Part shown: piece after piece, positions 18,318 to 27,435 of the stretch
How the letters are laid out: each line of letters begins with the position of its first letter
Position numbering within the stretch: position 1 is the stretch's first letter
Source: Aliivibrio salmonicida LFI1238
Lineage (GTDB): Bacteria; Pseudomonadota; Gammaproteobacteria; Enterobacterales; Vibrionaceae
Direction of reading: 5' to 3'
Assembly: GCF_000196495.1 (NCBI RefSeq)
Contig: NC_011313.1
Span: 1,116,001 to 1,180,000, forward strand
Length of the DNA stretch: 64,000 nucleotides
Program-made: the position numbers and the translations under genes
The notes under the pieces: model-generated
Seen by the model: only the letters and a program-made list of their open reading frames with translations
What the model was told of the DNA's origin: nothing
Databases searched by the model: none

Positions 18318-18846
18318 TTATAGCTCAGCAATAATTGCTTTTAATTTCTCAGCCAACGCTTCATTTTTTAACACGCCTTTTTCCATGTCAAAATTATCGT
18401 AAAAACTAGGAATAGACAGTGAACCTTTCACTTCTGCTGCAAAGTAAGGAGCAGAACCAGTTGCTGCAGCTAATACAGAACTCGCACCACCAGGACCAGG
18501 AGAAGTAGCAAGCATAATAACTGGCTTACCTTGATATACTTTCATATCAATACGAGATGTCCAATCAAACACGTTTTTAAACGCCGCTGAGTAAGAACCA
18601 TTATGTTCAGCGTATGAAATAACAATCACGTCTGCGTCGCCTAATTTTTGAAAGAAGCGCTGAGCAAGTTCTGGTTGGCCTAATTCTTTTTCTTTATCTT
18701 CACTGAAAATTGGCATTTCAAAATCATTCAGATCCAGAACTTCTACTTCAGCATTTGGTACAAGCCCCGCTGCGTATACGGCTAATTGCTAATTGCTTAT
18801 TGATTGAGGTTGAGCTATTACTTGCTGCTAGTGCTAATACTTTCAT
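18318..18846 (-). pseudogene. NADPH-dependent FMN reductase, frameshifted by a 7-bp duplication
   Basis: The gene starts MKVLALAASNSSTSINKQLA with an AAGGAATA site and then loses frame. Removing one copy of the tandem GCTAATT at 18781-18794 restores the natural reading into LVPNAEVEVLDLNDFEMPIF. The intact downstream part has the flavodoxin-like ISYAEHNGSYSAAFKNVFDW flavin-binding loop. Total restored length is about 173 residues, normal for this family, which reduces FMN or quinones with NADPH. A product starting at 18716 would lack the first strand and phosphate-binding loop, so it is likely non-functional. Confidence 0.85.
18781..18794. repeat. tandem heptamer causing the frameshift
   Basis: Two perfect copies of GCTAATT, followed by GC. 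It is the lesion in the FMN reductase gene; slippage could revert it. Confidence 0.9.
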
Positions 18847-18864
18847 GGTTATTCCTTATCATTA

Positions 18865-19275
18865 TTACTGAAATGCGTTGAGGCCAACATATTCTATAAA
18901 CTCAATCACATTATTATCTGGGTCTCGGATAAAGCAAGATACGCCAGTTGGGTGCTTCATTGCATTCCCACTTAACGATATATCAAGCTTTTCAAGTTCG
19001 ACTAACGTTTTCTCCATGTCATCGACTTCAATGGCGACATGGGTATATCCTGTGTGTTTCAATTCCACATCCATCAACACATTCTCTTTTTTATTCTGAT
19101 TGGCATTAAGAATAAAATTAATATTGATACCCGACGGATGCTCTACAATCGCAACAGGCTCTGGTCCACTTGGGCCTGTAACGTATTCAAATCCTAATTT
19201 GGCATAAAAGTCACGAGAGGTTTCAAAATGACTAACTCGAAGACCAATATGATTTATTCGTGTTATTTGCTTCAT
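18865..19275 (-). CDS. VOC-family (glyoxalase/dioxygenase fold) protein
   Basis: A 136-residue single-domain protein with paired beta-alpha-beta-beta-beta modules: NHIGLRVSHFETSRDFYAKLGFEYV at the N-terminus and THVAIEVDDMEKT then CFIRDPDNNVIEFIEYV at the C-terminus. His, Glu metal-ligand positions (NHIG, IEFIE) are kept. It resembles lactoylglutathione lyase-like proteins without a known substrate. It sits between the broken FMN reductase and a divergent broken LysR gene, suggesting a former electrophile- or quinone-response group. The start has a GGAAATA site. Confidence 0.8.
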   Translation of the reverse strand: MKQITRINHIGLRVSHFETSRDFYAKLGFEYVTGPSGPEPVAIVEHPSGININFILNANQNKKENVLMDVELKHTGYTHVAIEVDDMEKTLVELEKLDISLSGNAMKHPTGVSCFIRDPDNNVIEFIEYVGLNAFQ

Positions 19276-19404
19276 TCTTATTTCCTTTTTTGTGAGCCGT
19301 TATCCTATGAACTAACTATAGTTTAATTACAGATATTGATTAATAGCCTAAATGTGCAATGATTATTTCCATATGACTTGCAATACTTGGTGGGGATAAC
19401 AGAA

Positions 19405-20307
19405 GTGACGTTTAATTCAGCCTTATTTGATGGCATGGTGATTTTTACAGAAGTCGTTAACAGCGGCAGTTTTACTAAGGCAGCACACATCAGTGGGCAC
19501 TCAACGTCTTATATCAGCAAAGAAATAGGAAAATTAGAGGCACGTTTAGGCGTAAGGTTACTTCACCGCACAACACGCACATTGCGATTAACACCTGAAG
19601 GAGAGTTGTATTTTCAACAATGCCAACAACTGATTTAAGATGCACAATTCGCTGAAAATGCCATTTCAGGACAACAAGATAAACCCAAAGGACGGCTAAG
19701 AGTGAGTTGCCCTGTTGGGTTTGCACTCTCTAGGTTACGTCCTATCTTAGGGCTATTTTCAGACCAATATCCAGACATCACTTTAGAATTAGACCTGAAT
19801 GATAGAAAAATTGATATTGTAGCGGAAGGGTTTGATATGGCCATTCGAGCCTCTCATCAACTCGAAGATTCGAGCTTAATAAGTCGTCGATTTTTAAGCT
19901 CAGAAGGCGTTGTTATTGCTTCTCCTGATTATTTAAGGAAATACGGTTACCCTCAAAATCCAAGTGAACTATCCCAACATAAAACCATTGGATATACGTA
20001 TGTAAAACAGGGCAGCGTGTGGGATTTTATTGATAAAGATCATCAAGAATTACCCGTACCACTGCACTGTCAGGTAATCACTAATAATTCATTTATGGAA
20101 TTGTCTTTATGCTTAGCAGGGCAAGGGATCACTCGAATCCCTCGCTTCCACTTAACGGATGAACTAGAAACAGGGAAATTAATCGAATTATTTGGGGACT
20201 ATCCTAAATTAAGAATTGATGTGTATATGGTGTACCCAAGCAGAAAGAACATGTCAGGAAAGGTGCGCTGCTTTTTAGACTTTATTACAGAGCACCTTGG
20301 TGACTAA
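19405..20307 (+). pseudogene. LysR-family regulator with in-frame stop
   Basis: Codons before and after the TAA at 19636-19638 are in the same frame and together make a normal LysR of about 300 residues. The N-terminal part holds the winged helix (TKAAHISGHSTSYISKEIGKLEARLG) and LLHRTTRTLRLTPEG; the C-terminal part is a full effector domain (GRLRVSCPVGFALSRLRPILG). One base change from GAA, CAA or AAA gives the stop. GTG at 19405 with GGGGAT upstream is the likely start. It is divergent from the VOC gene it probably once regulated. Confidence 0.85.
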
Positions 20308-21156
20308 TTATTTTTCTTCTTCTTCTAATAACGCTTCAAAACGCTCTAAACCTCTAAGCGGGTCAAAATCAGGTTCTTCTCCAACTAAGTCACGCATGGA
20401 CGCACTGGCTCTAATAGAGCGCTGTAAATCATCGATGGCTTGTACGTCCGCACCTAATTGAGAATAACCACATGCACGCTGATACAATGCGTGCGCATTT
20501 TGATCATCAACTTCTAAAACTCGATTACATAAGCTTAATGCCCAATGGAATTCCCGCATCTCCATCGCCGCATCCGCTTTATAAGTCAATGCTTCTAAAT
20601 CACCTGGACGTATTTTTAAAATCTCATCATATACGTCCATTTTTTGCTCTGCTGTTTGAACACTTTGAGCTCTCAACCACAGATTATGTATTTCATTAAT
20701 GATTTCAATTTCACGATTATTATCTGAAATAATTCGGGTTTTCCGCTTTAAATCCAACTCTAAAGCACCAAATTTTTTCTCATAATCTTGGGCTATTTTA
20801 GTCAGTTGTTTATCCGCCATCTCTTTCGTATTCTGCTTCATTTCTTTTAATGACTGCCACCCAATAAGAGCAACCAACGACGCCATTGCGGCAATCACGT
20901 AAAAGAAATAAGTCACTGTAACATTTGAGTAATTTAATGACTTATCTGCAACCGATAATTCACGATCCGTAATTTGTATCGTCATTCTTCGTTCTAAATC
21001 TTGCTGATCCATTCTTAATGCTTTTAATTCATCAAGAATATAGCGTTCCATTAAAGGTCTATCAACATACTCTTTTTCAGAATATCGTTGCTCTTCAGCT
21101 TGTAATGAAAGGGAAGTAAAAAGGGTGATAACGAGCAGAAAGATGTTTCGATACAT
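20308..21156 (-). CDS. membrane-anchored TPR protein
   Basis: A 282-residue protein with a signal peptide (MYRNIFLLVITLFTSLSLQA), an acidic periplasmic stretch, a membrane helix (about 85-105, VTYFFYVIAAMASLVALIGW), a coiled coil (MKQNTKEMADKQLTKIAQDYEKK) and two or more tetratricopeptide-like repeats (about 180-265, LEALTYKADAAMEMREFHWAL, NAHALYQRACGYSQLG). The ATG at 21156 has AAGG upstream; the longer frame to 21213 would bury the signal peptide. TPRs suggest a scaffold for other proteins. The partner is unknown. Confidence 0.7.
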   Translation of the reverse strand: MYRNIFLLVITLFTSLSLQAEEQRYSEKEYVDRPLMERYILDELKALRMDQQDLERRMTIQITDRELSVADKSLNYSNVTVTYFFYVIAAMASLVALIGWQSLKEMKQNTKEMADKQLTKIAQDYEKKFGALELDLKRKTRIISDNNREIEIINEIHNLWLRAQSVQTAEQKMDVYDEILKIRPGDLEALTYKADAAMEMREFHWALSLCNRVLEVDDQNAHALYQRACGYSQLGADVQAIDDLQRSIRASASMRDLVGEEPDFDPLRGLERFEALLEEEEK

Positions 21157-21282
21157 AGGGATGACCTTATTAATCGTGTATTTACGAGAACGTGATATAT
21201 TTAAAGATAACACATCCTCGTAAATTACATTGTATTAACAAGGGGACCCCACAAATAAACTATAAAACAAAACCGTAAATGA

Positions 21283-21870
21283 TTAAAAACCAATCACCAT
21301 TGACCCTACTAATAGACCAGCCATGCTGTAATTAAAGACTTTAAGGTGGCTTGGTTTAGTTAATCGTTTCTGCAATTGTTTTCCCGCCGCAGTCCAAAAA
21401 CTAACGGTTGGAACGTTAATACAAATGAACACAAATGCGATTAAAAAAACACTGAATATATCTGAGCTAGAAGCATAAACACTCATTACCGACAATGCCA
21501 TCGACCACCCTTTTGGGTTTACCCATTGAAAGCTGGCCGCACTTAAAAACGACATTGGTTTGTAGTCCCCATTAATACTATTAACCGGTTCGCTTGTTGC
21601 TATTTTGTACGCGAGATAAAGTAAATAAATTGCACTAACAACCTGCAATACTTTCTCTAATTGTGGATACGTTTGAAAAAACTGAAGTAATCCCAACCCA
21701 ACCAACACCAGCATAAAAGCAAAACCCAAAATAACACCGAGCATATGTGGAATAGTACGAACAAAACCAACATTCGCACCAGAGGTCATTAGCATGATGT
21801 TATTCGGGCCAGGGGTGAAAGCGCCAACAAAGGCAAAAGCGATTAAAGCAAGTAGATGCGAGTATTCCAT
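21283..21870 (-). CDS. LysE-family amino acid exporter
   Basis: A 195-residue inner-membrane protein with six predicted helices and the signature FTPGPNNIMLMTSGANVGF near the N-terminus, followed by GVILGFAFMLVLVGLGL. The LysE/RhtB family exports amino acids or homoserine lactone. It is divergent from an Lrp/AsnC regulator, a common pairing for amino-acid efflux control. Which amino acid cannot be told. Confidence 0.88.
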   Translation of the reverse strand: MEYSHLLALIAFAFVGAFTPGPNNIMLMTSGANVGFVRTIPHMLGVILGFAFMLVLVGLGLLQFFQTYPQLEKVLQVVSAIYLLYLAYKIATSEPVNSINGDYKPMSFLSAASFQWVNPKGWSMALSVMSVYASSSDIFSVFLIAFVFICINVPTVSFWTAAGKQLQKRLTKPSHLKVFNYSMAGLLVGSMVIGF

Positions 21871-21979
21871 AATGACGATCTTATCAAGATTAAATTCTTC
21901 TTGTATCTTAATGCGAGACTAGGTAAATTTTCTGTCTATATTTGCTTAAAATAAAGTAATTGCACAAGGTTTAGTCGCT

Positions 21980-22423
21980 ATGGATAGATTTGACGAAAGA
22001 ATATTGCAAGAGTTGAAATTGAATGGTCGATTGACCAATGTTGAGCTGTCTGAGCGAATTGGATTATCGCCATCAGCGACACTACGAAGAGTGCAAGAAT
22101 TAGAGCGTAGCAATACGATTCAAGGTTATCGAGCGGTATTAAACCCAAATAAATGTGGGATAGGATTTATTGCTTATGTAACGATTGGGCTATCGAATCA
22201 CAGTAAGAAATCACAAAAAGAATTTGAAGCCCAAATCATGGATTCTAAAGAAGTGGTTGAATGCCACAATATTACGGGTTCCAATGAATATTTACTTCGC
22301 GTTGAGACTGAGAGTTTACAGTCTTATAAGCACTTTCATTCAAATGTGCTTGGAGAAATCTCTCAGGTCAACGCGATTGGAACATTAGTGGTGATGGACA
22401 CGCCTAAAGACGAACGAACTTAG
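21980..22423 (+). CDS. Lrp/AsnC-family transcriptional regulator
   Basis: A 147-residue regulator starting MDRFDERILQELKLNGRLTNVELSERIGLSPSA, the Lrp winged helix, then a RAM ligand domain (GFIAYVTIGL, ITGSNEYLLRVE). It is divergent from the LysE exporter across 109 bp, so it likely senses an amino acid and controls efflux. It overlaps the convergent CDF gene by four bases. Confidence 0.9.
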   Translation: MDRFDERILQELKLNGRLTNVELSERIGLSPSATLRRVQELERSNTIQGYRAVLNPNKCGIGFIAYVTIGLSNHSKKSQKEFEAQIMDSKEVVECHNITGSNEYLLRVETESLQSYKHFHSNVLGEISQVNAIGTLVVMDTPKDERT

Positions 22424-23103
22424 ACGTGTAAGCACTTTGCTATCGTGCAGTTTCGACTTAATTTGTGTAATTGCTTCGTTGAATTCAATATCATTTTTAC
22501 TGGTACAATAATGAAATAAACGGATGCAATAACCACCATTGTTGGATCCGCTAATTTTGCGTATTCAGCGTATGACGTCAGCAATAATATTTTCGCAGCC
22601 ATAAAGCCCACAAATACAGCGGCACTGATTACGGTATCCATTAACCATTGTTTTGCTTCTGCATCAACTAAAGCAGACTTAACTTCACGACCTTGTGTTT
22701 TCATTACCCAATAGCTGGTGTAACAACCCACCATACTAAAGGCACCAAACGCGAGGGCTATGCCTGTATTTACTTCTCTACCGCCTTGCATAATTGCTTG
22801 AATTGCAGCAATAAATGACAGTACACACATTAAGGTAATTGCGATCCCTTTAAGTAAAATAACTGAAGACTCAATTACCTTAACGCGCTTAATATTTTTC
22901 GATATATCTTCTTGTCTGATATAAAGTACGGCCGCTAACGAGATTAATGTTAGACCTAAACTTACTAATGAATACACCCCATCAAAAATAATCACTAACG
23001 AATGAATCAACGTACCTAATGCGATGCCTATAATGGCAAACAGTAGTGCTGAAAATGTTGAGACAAGTAACAGCTGCCTCTCTTTTCTAATTAAATATGA
23101 CAT
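22420..23103 (-). CDS. cation-efflux (CDF) family protein lacking a C-terminal domain
   Basis: A 227-residue membrane protein with five or six helices and the CDF pattern LVIIFDGVYSLVSLGLTL in helix 2. The second metal-site region is KSALVDAEAKQWLMDTVISA. The cytoplasmic C-terminal metallochaperone-like domain of typical CDF exporters (about 300 aa) is absent and the end is Cys/His-containing (NCTIAKCLHV). It may export a divalent metal or be a divergent homolog. It is divergent from the LysR at 23254. Confidence 0.7.
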   Translation of the reverse strand: MSYLIRKERQLLLVSTFSALLFAIIGIALGTLIHSLVIIFDGVYSLVSLGLTLISLAAVLYIRQEDISKNIKRVKVIESSVILLKGIAITLMCVLSFIAAIQAIMQGGREVNTGIALAFGAFSMVGCYTSYWVMKTQGREVKSALVDAEAKQWLMDTVISAAVFVGFMAAKILLLTSYAEYAKLADPTMVVIASVYFIIVPVKMILNSTKQLHKLSRNCTIAKCLHV

Positions 23104-23253
23104 ATTTTACTCCATCGACTTATTTTTCGTCTTTTTTATATACGTAACTCATAATATAACCAAAATTGGTGATAGGATAATCAGTCAGCGTCAGGTTATT
23201 CGTCGCTTAATGCTTTTAATATTTATCACCACTGCCATTATAGAGTTTAGATC

Positions 23254-24138
23254 ATGAAAACCAGTCAAATTGAAATGTTTTTATATACTGTTGAAATGGG
23301 GTCAATTGCAGAAGCAGCCCGCAAACTTCAAAAAAGCAGAACTACAGTCAGTGCCGCGTTAAATGCATTAGAAGATGAGCTTAATACCGTCTTATTAACT
23401 CGCACAGGAAACCGCATTACTCCAACAGAAATAGGCGAATCCCTTGTTCATGATTTTCAACGAATGTCACTGATCAGCAATGATATTGAAAACAAGTGCT
23501 TTCAATACAATAACGGGGTCGCCTCTACAATTCGTGTCGTTCGTGATGATGCATTACCTGAAGTGGTTTGGCGTCAAATATTAGGTAAAATGAGTCGTAA
23601 ATTCCCAAGCACCAGTATTTCAATTTATGTCGCCCCTTCTCCTGAATTAGAAGAAATGGTTGAGCAAAACATTGTTGATGTTGCTTATGGTTTACTGCCT
23701 ATAAATAATGAATTATTGCATGTACAGCAAAATGAATTAGGCCAAATACGAATGATGTCTGTCGCCCATAAAGATCATCCTTTAAGTCAACTCAGAAAAG
23801 TGAACTTAACCGATCTTGAAAGCAATACCGAAATCATAGTAAATTATATTGATGAAGATGGACTAATGGTCGTTGAACCAAAATCAAGTAAGTATATTGC
23901 ACTTACTTTTTATGAACACTTACGAGATGCAGTATTAGATAAAACAGGTTGGTCTTCAGTTCCTTCGCTTTTAATCAATGAACATTTACGAGATGGGACA
24001 TTGAAAGTGCTTAAACATAACCGTGCGATGAATTGGCAATCTTTTGCTGAAATGACAAAAGCAACCATGCCTCGTGGCGTCATTATTGATTGGTTATCAG
24101 AGCAAGTAGAAGATTATTTATTGGAAGTGTCTGAATAG
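23254..24138 (+). CDS. LysR-family transcriptional regulator
   Basis: A 294-residue regulator. The helix-turn-helix reads GSIAEAARKLQKSRTTVSAALNALEDELN, followed by LLTRTGNRITPTEIGE. The effector domain (about 90-290) is complete but divergent. It faces away from the CDF gene with a 150-bp shared gap and ends at a terminator, so it may control the CDF gene; no target is proven. Confidence 0.82.
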   Translation: MKTSQIEMFLYTVEMGSIAEAARKLQKSRTTVSAALNALEDELNTVLLTRTGNRITPTEIGESLVHDFQRMSLISNDIENKCFQYNNGVASTIRVVRDDALPEVVWRQILGKMSRKFPSTSISIYVAPSPELEEMVEQNIVDVAYGLLPINNELLHVQQNELGQIRMMSVAHKDHPLSQLRKVNLTDLESNTEIIVNYIDEDGLMVVEPKSSKYIALTFYEHLRDAVLDKTGWSSVPSLLINEHLRDGTLKVLKHNRAMNWQSFAEMTKATMPRGVIIDWLSEQVEDYLLEVSE

Positions 24139-24238
24139 TCGTTATTTATAGATAATCAGGTAGGATTACAAACCATTAAAAAATTTAATAATCCTCTGCG
24201 AAGAATACCCCCCTCGATACCTTCACAAAGAATCATTA

Positions 24239-24265
24239 GGTTAGAAATAGAAGCTATCTCCAACC
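24239..24265 (+). terminator. rho-independent terminator
   Basis: Imperfect stem GGTT..ATAG / CTAT..AACC with a short loop followed by T6, between the LysR gene and the convergent GGGtGRT gene. Confidence 0.6.
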
Positions 24266-24273
24266 TTTTTTAT

Positions 24274-25248
24274 TTATCGATTTAAACGTTGGTCAACTTC
24301 AACCGCAAGCGCAACTGATGCACCAACCATTGGGTTGTTCCCCATACCAATAAAGCCCATCATTGCAACGTGTGCAGGAACAGATGAACTCCCTGCAAAT
24401 TGTGCATCCGCATGCATTCTGCCCATCGTATCTGTCATACCATAAGAGGCAGGACCCGCGGCTACGTTATCTGGATGTAATGTACGACCCGTACCGCCAC
24501 CAGATGCCACTGAGAAATACGGTTTACCTTGTGCTAAACGTTCTTGTTTGTAGATACCAGCAACAGGATGTTGAAAACGAGTAGGATTGGTTGAGTTACC
24601 CGTAATACTGACATCAACTCCTGCCGCATGCATAATTGCCGTGCCTTCTCGCACATCATCAGCACCATAGCAAAGGATGTCACCGCGTTGTGTTTGTGAA
24701 AAACGTTTTCTGCTTATTTCAACTAACTCACCGGTTTGATAATTAAATTGCGTTCTTACGTAAGTAAAACCATTGATACGAGAGATAAGGTACGCTGCAT
24801 CTTTACCTAAACCATTCAACACAACCCTTAATGGTGTATTACGTGATTTGTTTGCATTAAGTGCGATTTTTATCGCGCCTTCAGCAGCAGCAAAAGATTC
24901 ATGACCTGCCAAAAAAGCAAAACATTGAGTCTCATCAGATAATAAACGAGCCGCTAGAGCACCGTGACCAAGGCCAACTTGACGTTGCGCTGCCACGCTG
25001 CCTTTTTTACAAAATGCTTGTAGACCTTCACCAATAATATTCGCTGCCGTCGCTGCACTGCCGGCCTTACGATATAACGCCAATGCCGAGCCCAACGTGT
25101 AAGCATCGCATGCATTATCAAAAGCAATTGGTTGGGTATCAATGACTAATTTTTTAGGATCAATATTCATTTCAAGACAATAGTTATACGCATCATCTAA
25201 TGTAGAGAAATTCATTTCTTCAAGTAGGGTTTGGATATTCGTATTCAT
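24274..25248 (-). CDS. GGGtGRT family protein
   Basis: A 324-residue protein carrying the eponymous motif GGGTGRTLHPDN near residue 250, then an AHVAMMGFIGMGNNPMVGAS glycine-rich tail. This family (Pfam GGGtGRT) has no established biochemical function and usually sits with a NifU/IscU-like scaffold gene, as here: 14 bases separate it from the upstream gene. GAGG precedes the ATG. Many conserved Gly and Thr suggest nucleotide or phosphate binding. The pair lies behind what appears to be a fluoride riboswitch. Confidence 0.8.
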   Translation of the reverse strand: MNTNIQTLLEEMNFSTLDDAYNYCLEMNIDPKKLVIDTQPIAFDNACDAYTLGSALALYRKAGSAATAANIIGEGLQAFCKKGSVAAQRQVGLGHGALAARLLSDETQCFAFLAGHESFAAAEGAIKIALNANKSRNTPLRVVLNGLGKDAAYLISRINGFTYVRTQFNYQTGELVEISRKRFSQTQRGDILCYGADDVREGTAIMHAAGVDVSITGNSTNPTRFQHPVAGIYKQERLAQGKPYFSVASGGGTGRTLHPDNVAAGPASYGMTDTMGRMHADAQFAGSSSVPAHVAMMGFIGMGNNPMVGASVALAVEVDQRLNR

Positions 25249-25262
25249 AATGATGGCCTCAA

Positions 25263-25955
25263 TTATTCTTGACGTGGGTCGACAGTTTTTACCGCTTCAG
25301 CGAAGCGTCCATAAGTACCTGATGCCGCTTTTAATGCATCATCTGCAGATACACCCTTACCAATATCAGCCATCATTTTTCCAAGATTCAAATATTCATA
25401 ACCAATCACTTCGCTATTTTCATCAAGGCCTAAACGTGTCACATACCCTTCAGCAAGCTCCATGTAACGAACACCTTTTGCGCTCGTTGAATAGCTTGTG
25501 CCTACTTGGCTTCGTTTGTTTTTACCTAAATCTTCTAAAGCAGCACCGATCTCTAAGCCGCCTTCTGAGAATGCAGATTGAGTACGACCGTAAGCAAATT
25601 GAAGGAAGATTTCACGCATCGCAACGTTAATTGCATCACACACTAAATCGGTATTCATTGCCTCTAAAATGGTTTTTCCGGTAAGAATTTCGGCAGCCAT
25701 CGCAGCAGAATGCGTCATACCAGAACAACCGATCGTCTCAATCAGTACTTCTTCGACGATGCCGTCTTTTACGTTAAGGGTAAGTTTTGCTGCACCTTGT
25801 TGAGGAGCACACGCACCAACACCATGACTTAATCCTGAAATCGCGATGACTTCTTTTGGATTTATCATTCGACCTTCAACAGGGATAGGAGCTGATGGGT
25901 GGAGATCGCCTCTTTGAATAGGGCACATGGTTTGAATTTCTGATGCGTATTGCAT
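25263..25955 (-). CDS. Fe-S cluster assembly scaffold-like protein (NifU/IscU N-terminal fold)
   Basis: A 230-residue protein related to NifU N-terminal scaffolds. Conserved cysteines appear in QTMCPIQ, GVGACAPQQG and IETIGCSGMTHSAAMAAEIL, the last matching the GCSA-type cluster-ligand loop of IscU. C-terminal half has no recognised domain. The ATG at 25955 follows GGGAA; the longer frame to 26015 runs into the leader. It is first in an operon with the GGGtGRT gene. A role in Fe-S chemistry is inferred from the Cys pattern only. Confidence 0.78.
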   Translation of the reverse strand: MQYASEIQTMCPIQRGDLHPSAPIPVEGRMINPKEVIAISGLSHGVGACAPQQGAAKLTLNVKDGIVEEVLIETIGCSGMTHSAAMAAEILTGKTILEAMNTDLVCDAINVAMREIFLQFAYGRTQSAFSEGGLEIGAALEDLGKNKRSQVGTSYSTSAKGVRYMELAEGYVTRLGLDENSEVIGYEYLNLGKMMADIGKGVSADDALKAASGTYGRFAEAVKTVDPRQE

Positions 25956-26183
25956 AATATTTTCCCAATGATTAGGAAAACAGGTGTAGGAGGGCATTGA
26001 TAACCTACAGACCAAGAGCGATCAACTCGAACTTAACTACTTGCTAATCAATTACATCGGAAAACATTATGCAAGGCACAATTATCTACGCAACATGGCA
26101 TTGTCTCGCCAATTATAATTGATCAGGTCATTGTTGAGTTCGGTTTATTAAGACCGTTCAAACAGATACACCTGTTCTCTTTA

Positions 26184-26237
26184 CTGTAGGAGTCATCAGC
26201 CAAATTGGCGGTTAAGTAGGTGGCACCCCATCACCTT
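26184..26237 (-). promoter_or_regulatory. fluoride riboswitch (crcB-type aptamer)
   Basis: Minus-strand order matches the fluoride aptamer: P1 GGTG/CACC around the loop ATGGGGTGC, linker TTAACC, P3 GCC/GGC, then the hallmark GCTGATGACTCCTAC. Loop GGGGT pairs with ACTCC to make the pseudoknot (one G-U). Downstream, TGTAGG (26004-26009) can pair either with the aptamer's CCTACA or with CCTACA at 25985-25990 just before the ribosome site, a plausible switching element. It is about 230 bases upstream of the scaffold-like gene. Confidence 0.8.
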
Positions 26238-26247
26238 GTACGCCTTT

Positions 26248-26277
26248 ATATTAGACCTACATCACACTATTGTGCAA
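26248..26277 (-). promoter_or_regulatory. sigma-70-like promoter ahead of the riboswitch
   Basis: Minus strand TTGCAC (26277-26272), 18-base spacer, TAATAT (26253-26248); transcription would begin about ten bases before the aptamer. Confidence 0.5.
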
Positions 26278-26404
26278 CAACGTTATTAGATTAAATTCAC
26301 ATAAAAATGTTGCGTTTTATATTCATATAACCATAAAGAAAAAGAGTCTACTACAAAATAACGCTTTTATCTTACTCGTCAAACCCACGCTATTAAACTG
26401 ATTA

Positions 26405-26535
26405 TTATAATGTTTTTACCATTAACTTTTGTCCTAAATAAACCACATCCACTTTTGCATAACCCAGTGCGACCGCTTCAAATTGTTGACTTAATTCATG
26501 GGCATGGGCTTTATTTCTTATTTCACAGCTGAGAT
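26405..26535 (-). pseudogene. orphan C-terminal reading frame
   Basis: An open frame without a start encodes about 43 residues ending QKLMVKTL and stops at 26405. It overlaps the end of the LysR fragment in another frame. It reads like real protein (KAHAHELSQQFEAVALGYAK) but the family is not recognised. Probably a gene remnant. Confidence 0.3.
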
Positions 26536-26538
26536 CAG

Positions 26539-27356
26539 CTATTTTTTCTTTTGGTACATCGTATCAAACTCAGGAACGTGCTTCTCCCAGCACGGAGAAT
26601 CGCCAATATGCTTTTCAACAGCAGTAATAAACTCCCTCACTAACGCCGTTTGTTTTCTATGTGGATACAATGCATACAACGCTGCACCTTGATCGCAAAG
26701 TAAATAATGAGTAAGTAATGGCTTTAACTTCATTTCAATTATTGAACGTTCAAGATTTGAAGAATATACCATCGCATAGCCTAAACCATCTTTCACCGCT
26801 GCTAACAGCGTTCGTACATCACTAACTTTATAATTTCCTTTCATTTTATAACTTTTAAACTGAGTGGAGTCTGGGCTATCACTCAGTTTCATCGTATCGA
26901 CAGTCAAAGAACCATTACTGTAAATGACAGAAGGTAAGCACTCCAACTCTTCAGGTTTTTTCGGCTCTCCGTACTGCTTAATAAAGTCCTCCGAAGCAAG
27001 GATAACAGGACGAATATCAGCAAGTTTCTTCGCAATTAAATTTGAATCATCTAAACGCCCTAATCGAAAAGCAACATCAAAGTGATCAGATATAATATCC
27101 GTCCGCTTATCATCCATTAAAAGGTCAATTTCAACGTCTGGATACACTTTCATAAACTGACTAATAACAGGATGGAGGTATTGTTGACCAATATGTAACG
27201 GAGCCGTTATACGGATGCGACCTTTGAGATCGGTATGATATGAATCAGCAATTGATTTCACATCCCCTAGCGTATTCAGAAGTTTATGTGCCTGATCTAA
27301 AATATCCTCTCCCGCAGGCGTTAATGAAAACGATCGCGTTGAACGATTAAGCAACT
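26539..27356 (-). pseudogene. LysR-family regulator, N-terminus removed by IS91-like insertion
   Basis: About 272 codons remain, starting in mid-gene at VQLLNRSTRSFSLTPAGE and running through a complete effector domain (GRIRITAPLHIGQQYLHPVISQF). The winged helix-turn-helix (about 50 residues) is missing because the IS91-like element begins at 27361 right after GAAC in this gene. The divergent partner on the other side of the element is an equally beheaded transporter gene. Confidence 0.88.
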
Positions 27357-27435
27357 GAACAATAGGCGCCTACGGCGCAAATCAAAAGGACTCAACCTCT
27401 TCCATTGTTGCCAATAAATCGTTTATCCTATCGCC

